DNA from: Posidonia oceanica
Taxonomy: Eukaryota; Streptophyta; Magnoliopsida; Alismatales; Posidoniaceae
Direction of reading: 5' to 3'
DNA: 64,000 nt
NCBI GenBank assembly: GCA_037176725.1
Contig: JAZBRS010000054.1
Span: 12,666,001-12,730,000, forward strand
Within the stretch, counting starts at the first letter, position 1, and each line of letters starts with the position of its first letter. Positions 61,664-64,000 of the stretch are shown in pieces. The position numbers and the translations under genes are program-made. The notes beneath the pieces are model-generated. The model saw only the letters and a list, made by a program, of their open reading frames with translations. It made no database searches and was not told the DNA's origin.

Positions 61664-62875
61664 TAGGGATGCACATGATTCAGTTCGGTTCTGACAATAA
61701 CCATGAATCGAACCGTACTTATCGGTTCTGACTATATTGGAACCGAATCGAATCATATATGTACTTAGAATCGAACCGAACCGAACCGTCAAAAAGTCGA
61801 TCGGTTCGATTCGATTCTCGATTTTCAATCTAAATATCTATCAAAACTTGATTCAATAATATTATTAAAAAATAATTAATAAGAGTTACAACCAAGATTA
61901 TTATTTGCAACCCTGTACTCATATGTTTTGTAAAAGTTGATGGTTCTTTCCCATGGAATTTTAGATAGATATTGAGACAATTCAGACACAATATGTAGCT
62001 CAAGCTTACTTATAAGAAACTTAAAGAGTGGTGACTTTGAAAATAAAGTTAGCATTTGGATTTCAACTGAGATGATCGACTCAAAACGTCAACTAAAATG
62101 CAGTCAAGAGACTTAAAATCATCAATTAAAGTCCTACTTTTTTACCATTAAATGTGCATTGAACGGTTGTCGGTTGGAGCCTGGAGGAGAGGAGCACCGA
62201 GCAGTGTCGGACGTTGGTTCTCTGCCACTCTCGATTTGGGAAATGAGAACTTTAGAAGCCTAGAGGAGAGGAGCACTAAGCGGAGGAGCTTGGAGGATAG
62301 GAGCACCGAATGGAGGAGCCTGGAGGAGTTAAGGAGAGAAACATCGAGGAGCCGAGGAGAGGAGCACCAAGTGGAGGAGCCTAGAGGAGAGGAGCACCGA
62401 GCGGCAAGCGGAGGAGCCCAGAGGAGTCAACGAGAGGAGCACCGAATGGACTAACGAAGGAGCCGAGGAGAGGAACACCAAGCAGCAACGGTCGGATGTT
62501 ATTCTTTGCCACTCTCGAGTTTTGAAATGGAAAGTTGAGAACTCGTAAAGTTAGGGTTAGGAAGTTAGGGATTTGAGGATTGGAATGGAAATTATTTTTA
62601 TATTATTTTGAATAAAAATGAATGATAGAGATTTAAACTCATTTAATCCAATGATAGATGAAGTGTGAAGATGTAAAAATATATATATATATATAATATA
62701 TTAATATATAGATCGATTCTCGATTCAATTAATCATACCTAGAATAAAAAATCGAACTATTAAAAACAATTCTAAAATTTAAAAATCGAATCAAACCATC
62801 AAATAAATCTAAATCAAACCTAACCATACAAAAAATTCGATTTGGTTAAATTCTTACCGGACCACGTGCATCCTG
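61664..62875. mobile_element. Non-autonomous hAT element (1212 bp) next to the ABCB29-like gene
   Basis: Ends tagggatgcacatg (left) and, read inward from the right, caggatgcacgtgg. The 8-bp duplication ttgttctc is perfect (61656-61663 and 62876-62883). Subterminal parts contain repeated cggttcgattcg / gaaccgaa motifs on the left and atcgaatca-type motifs on the right. The interior holds a GA-rich tandem repeat and no transposase. Confidence 0.9.
62240..62490 (+). repeat. GA-rich imperfect tandem repeat (about 33-36-bp unit)
   Basis: Seven or so diverged copies of ggaggagcctagaggagagg plus agcaccgagc. It lies within the hAT element; the open frame across it is a by-product of the repeat. Confidence 0.8.
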
Positions 62876-62970
62876 TTGTTCTCCGCTGGAACTAGCAAAT
62901 ATTTGGCGGGACTGAGGTTGAACCAGAGGAGTCTTCGAGACCCGAAGAACAAAACGAGCCATCATCGATC

Positions 62971-64000
62971 ATGTCTTTTCTTCTTCTTGGACTCAACACT
63001 GCCAGCATTCCTTCTCCTCCAGCTCCATTCCCACCATCACCACCACTCCATCGTCGTCACCATCCCCAAACCCTAACATTCCGATCTCCCCCATCCAAAA
63101 CCAAACCCCTCCCTTTCATCGCCTTCCTCTCTCCCCGATCGGATCTCCATTCCCTCCCCTTCTGGTCCTCCCCACTCCACCACCTCAAACCCTACATCCT
63201 CTCCCAATGGGATCCTATCCTCAAAGGCTGGCTCTGCAGCGCAGCCTCCGTTTACTGCCTCTCCGCCGCCGTGCCGAAAGTTGGGCGGCTTCCGGCTTTG
63301 CTGTCCGTGGCGGACACGCCGGGGAGGGTGGTGGAGGTCGGGATGCCGTTTCTGGCCCTGGTGCTGGTGAATTGTTGTGCGAATTATCTGCAGCAGGCGT
63401 ATCTGTGGGAGGCGGCGTTGAAGGCGGTGCGTGGGGTGCGCGGGTACGTGTTCGATAGGGTTCTGCAGAGGGATCTCGGGTTTTGGGAGGGGGGAGGTGG
63501 TGTTCCGCCCGGGGATGTCGCGTTTAGGATCACGGCCGAGGCGTCGGTTGTGGCGGACACGTTGTATGCTCTTCTGAATGTGAGATTTCCTTTTCGGTTC
63601 TAACGGAAGTACACAAATTTAGTTATTGGAAATGAATTTTGGGATTGCTTGGAAGTTGACTTGCCATTTGGAGATATAAAATTATAGAGAGCTTTGGCCT
63701 GGCATGGCGGTATAATGTACCATGTGTTTTTTTTTTGTTCCAGATGCTTGTGCCTAGTACTTTGCAATTAATAGCAATGGCAAATCAGATGGTTTCAGTC
63801 AGTCCTATACTTTCGTCAGCGACAGCTTTGGTATGTTCCAGAAGTAGAGTTTTTAGCTTGTTTATGTAATGGTGCTAACGTTAGCATTTGTTAATCGGAA
63901 GTAGGCTATTCCTTGCTTATGTCTTGTTGTCACCTACCTTGGTGAAAGCCTTCGGAGGATCTCACAGAGGGCTCATGCTAGTGCAGCTAGGCTTTCTTCT
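62971..64000 (+). CDS. ABCB29: ABC transporter B family member 29-like, chloroplast half-transporter (5' part)
   Basis: Exon 1 is 62971-63579 (203 codons), exon 2 is 63744-63830 (29 codons) and exon 3 starts at 63905 and leaves the window; junctions are GT-AG and in phase. The N-terminus (about 1-60) is rich in Ser/Pro/Arg with no acidic residues, as expected for a chloroplast transit peptide. Then come SQWDPILKGWLCSAASVYCL, a membrane segment (PFLALVLVNCCANYLQQA) and FRITAEASVVADTLYALLN, continuing as MLVPSTLQLIAMANQM and YLGESLRRISQRA. This is the first half of a type-1 exporter transmembrane domain and matches Arabidopsis ABCB29 in order and exon layout; ABCB26/28 are less likely. Its substrate is unknown. 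Exon 1 is very GC-rich. The start codon lies 87 bp after the target duplication of a hAT element, so the insertion is in the promoter or 5' UTR. Confidence 0.9.

Noticed and set aside
62152..62454. 100-codon Arg/Glu-rich open frame
   Set aside because: It is a translation of the GA-rich tandem repeat inside the non-autonomous hAT.

Overview
The window is nuclear DNA of a flowering plant. The genes have spliced, plant-specific architectures (VAMP727, FAF-like, a chloroplast ABCB half-transporter, a plant IF1-like protein). The spaces between them are packed with plant-type Copia, hAT, CACTA, Helitron, LINE and Harbinger-like elements. Two genes have GC-rich 5' exons, which hints at a monocot outside the grasses, but I cannot fix the species.

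Four host genes look intact: a FANTASTIC FOUR-like gene (10236-11036, +, single exon), a five-exon R-SNARE of the VAMP727 type (20781-22789, -), a three-exon mitochondrial ATPase-inhibitor-like gene (29516-31808, -) and the first three exons of an ABCB29-like chloroplast transporter that runs off the right edge (62971-64000, +). A fragment of an ABCC (MRP) transporter with two stop codons lies at 23830-24235 (-). The genes do not form an operon or an obvious pathway.

Region by region: 1-2785 is the right part of a decayed hAT element with a frameshifted transposase. 5782-8785 holds a CACTA-like terminus and a duplicated set of very small exons. 11907-14133 is a Helitron-like non-autonomous element. 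15420-18007, 25303-27266, about 40620-42024 and 45373-49824 are four coding-free LTR-type copies sharing two conserved blocks (probably Tat/Ogre-type LTRs). 19283-19790 is a probable LINE tail. 24300-25302 is the 3' end of a Copia element.

The dominant structure is a Russian doll at 32794-59046. A minus-strand Copia element with an extra 3' ORF (TSD ggact) carries a 16.3-kb hAT element in the middle of its 3' LTR (8-bp TSD tctaacgg). That hAT has in turn been invaded by a Harbinger-like element holding a piece of a RING-finger gene (TSD taa), by a 4.45-kb LTR unit (TSD gatac) and by a second LTR element joined to an LTR fragment. Removing the hAT leaves a 1227-bp LTR against 1228 bp for the partner LTR.

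The least ordinary signal is the palindrome content of the LTRs. Several unrelated LTR families each carry clusters of short palindromes. The motif TCGG-NNNN-CCGA recurs in the Copia LTRs, in a 104-bp tandem array inside the same Copia, in a Tat-like LTR and in an orphan stretch near 27.6 kb. A 1.2-kb hAT element sits 87 bp upstream of the ABCB29-like start codon.
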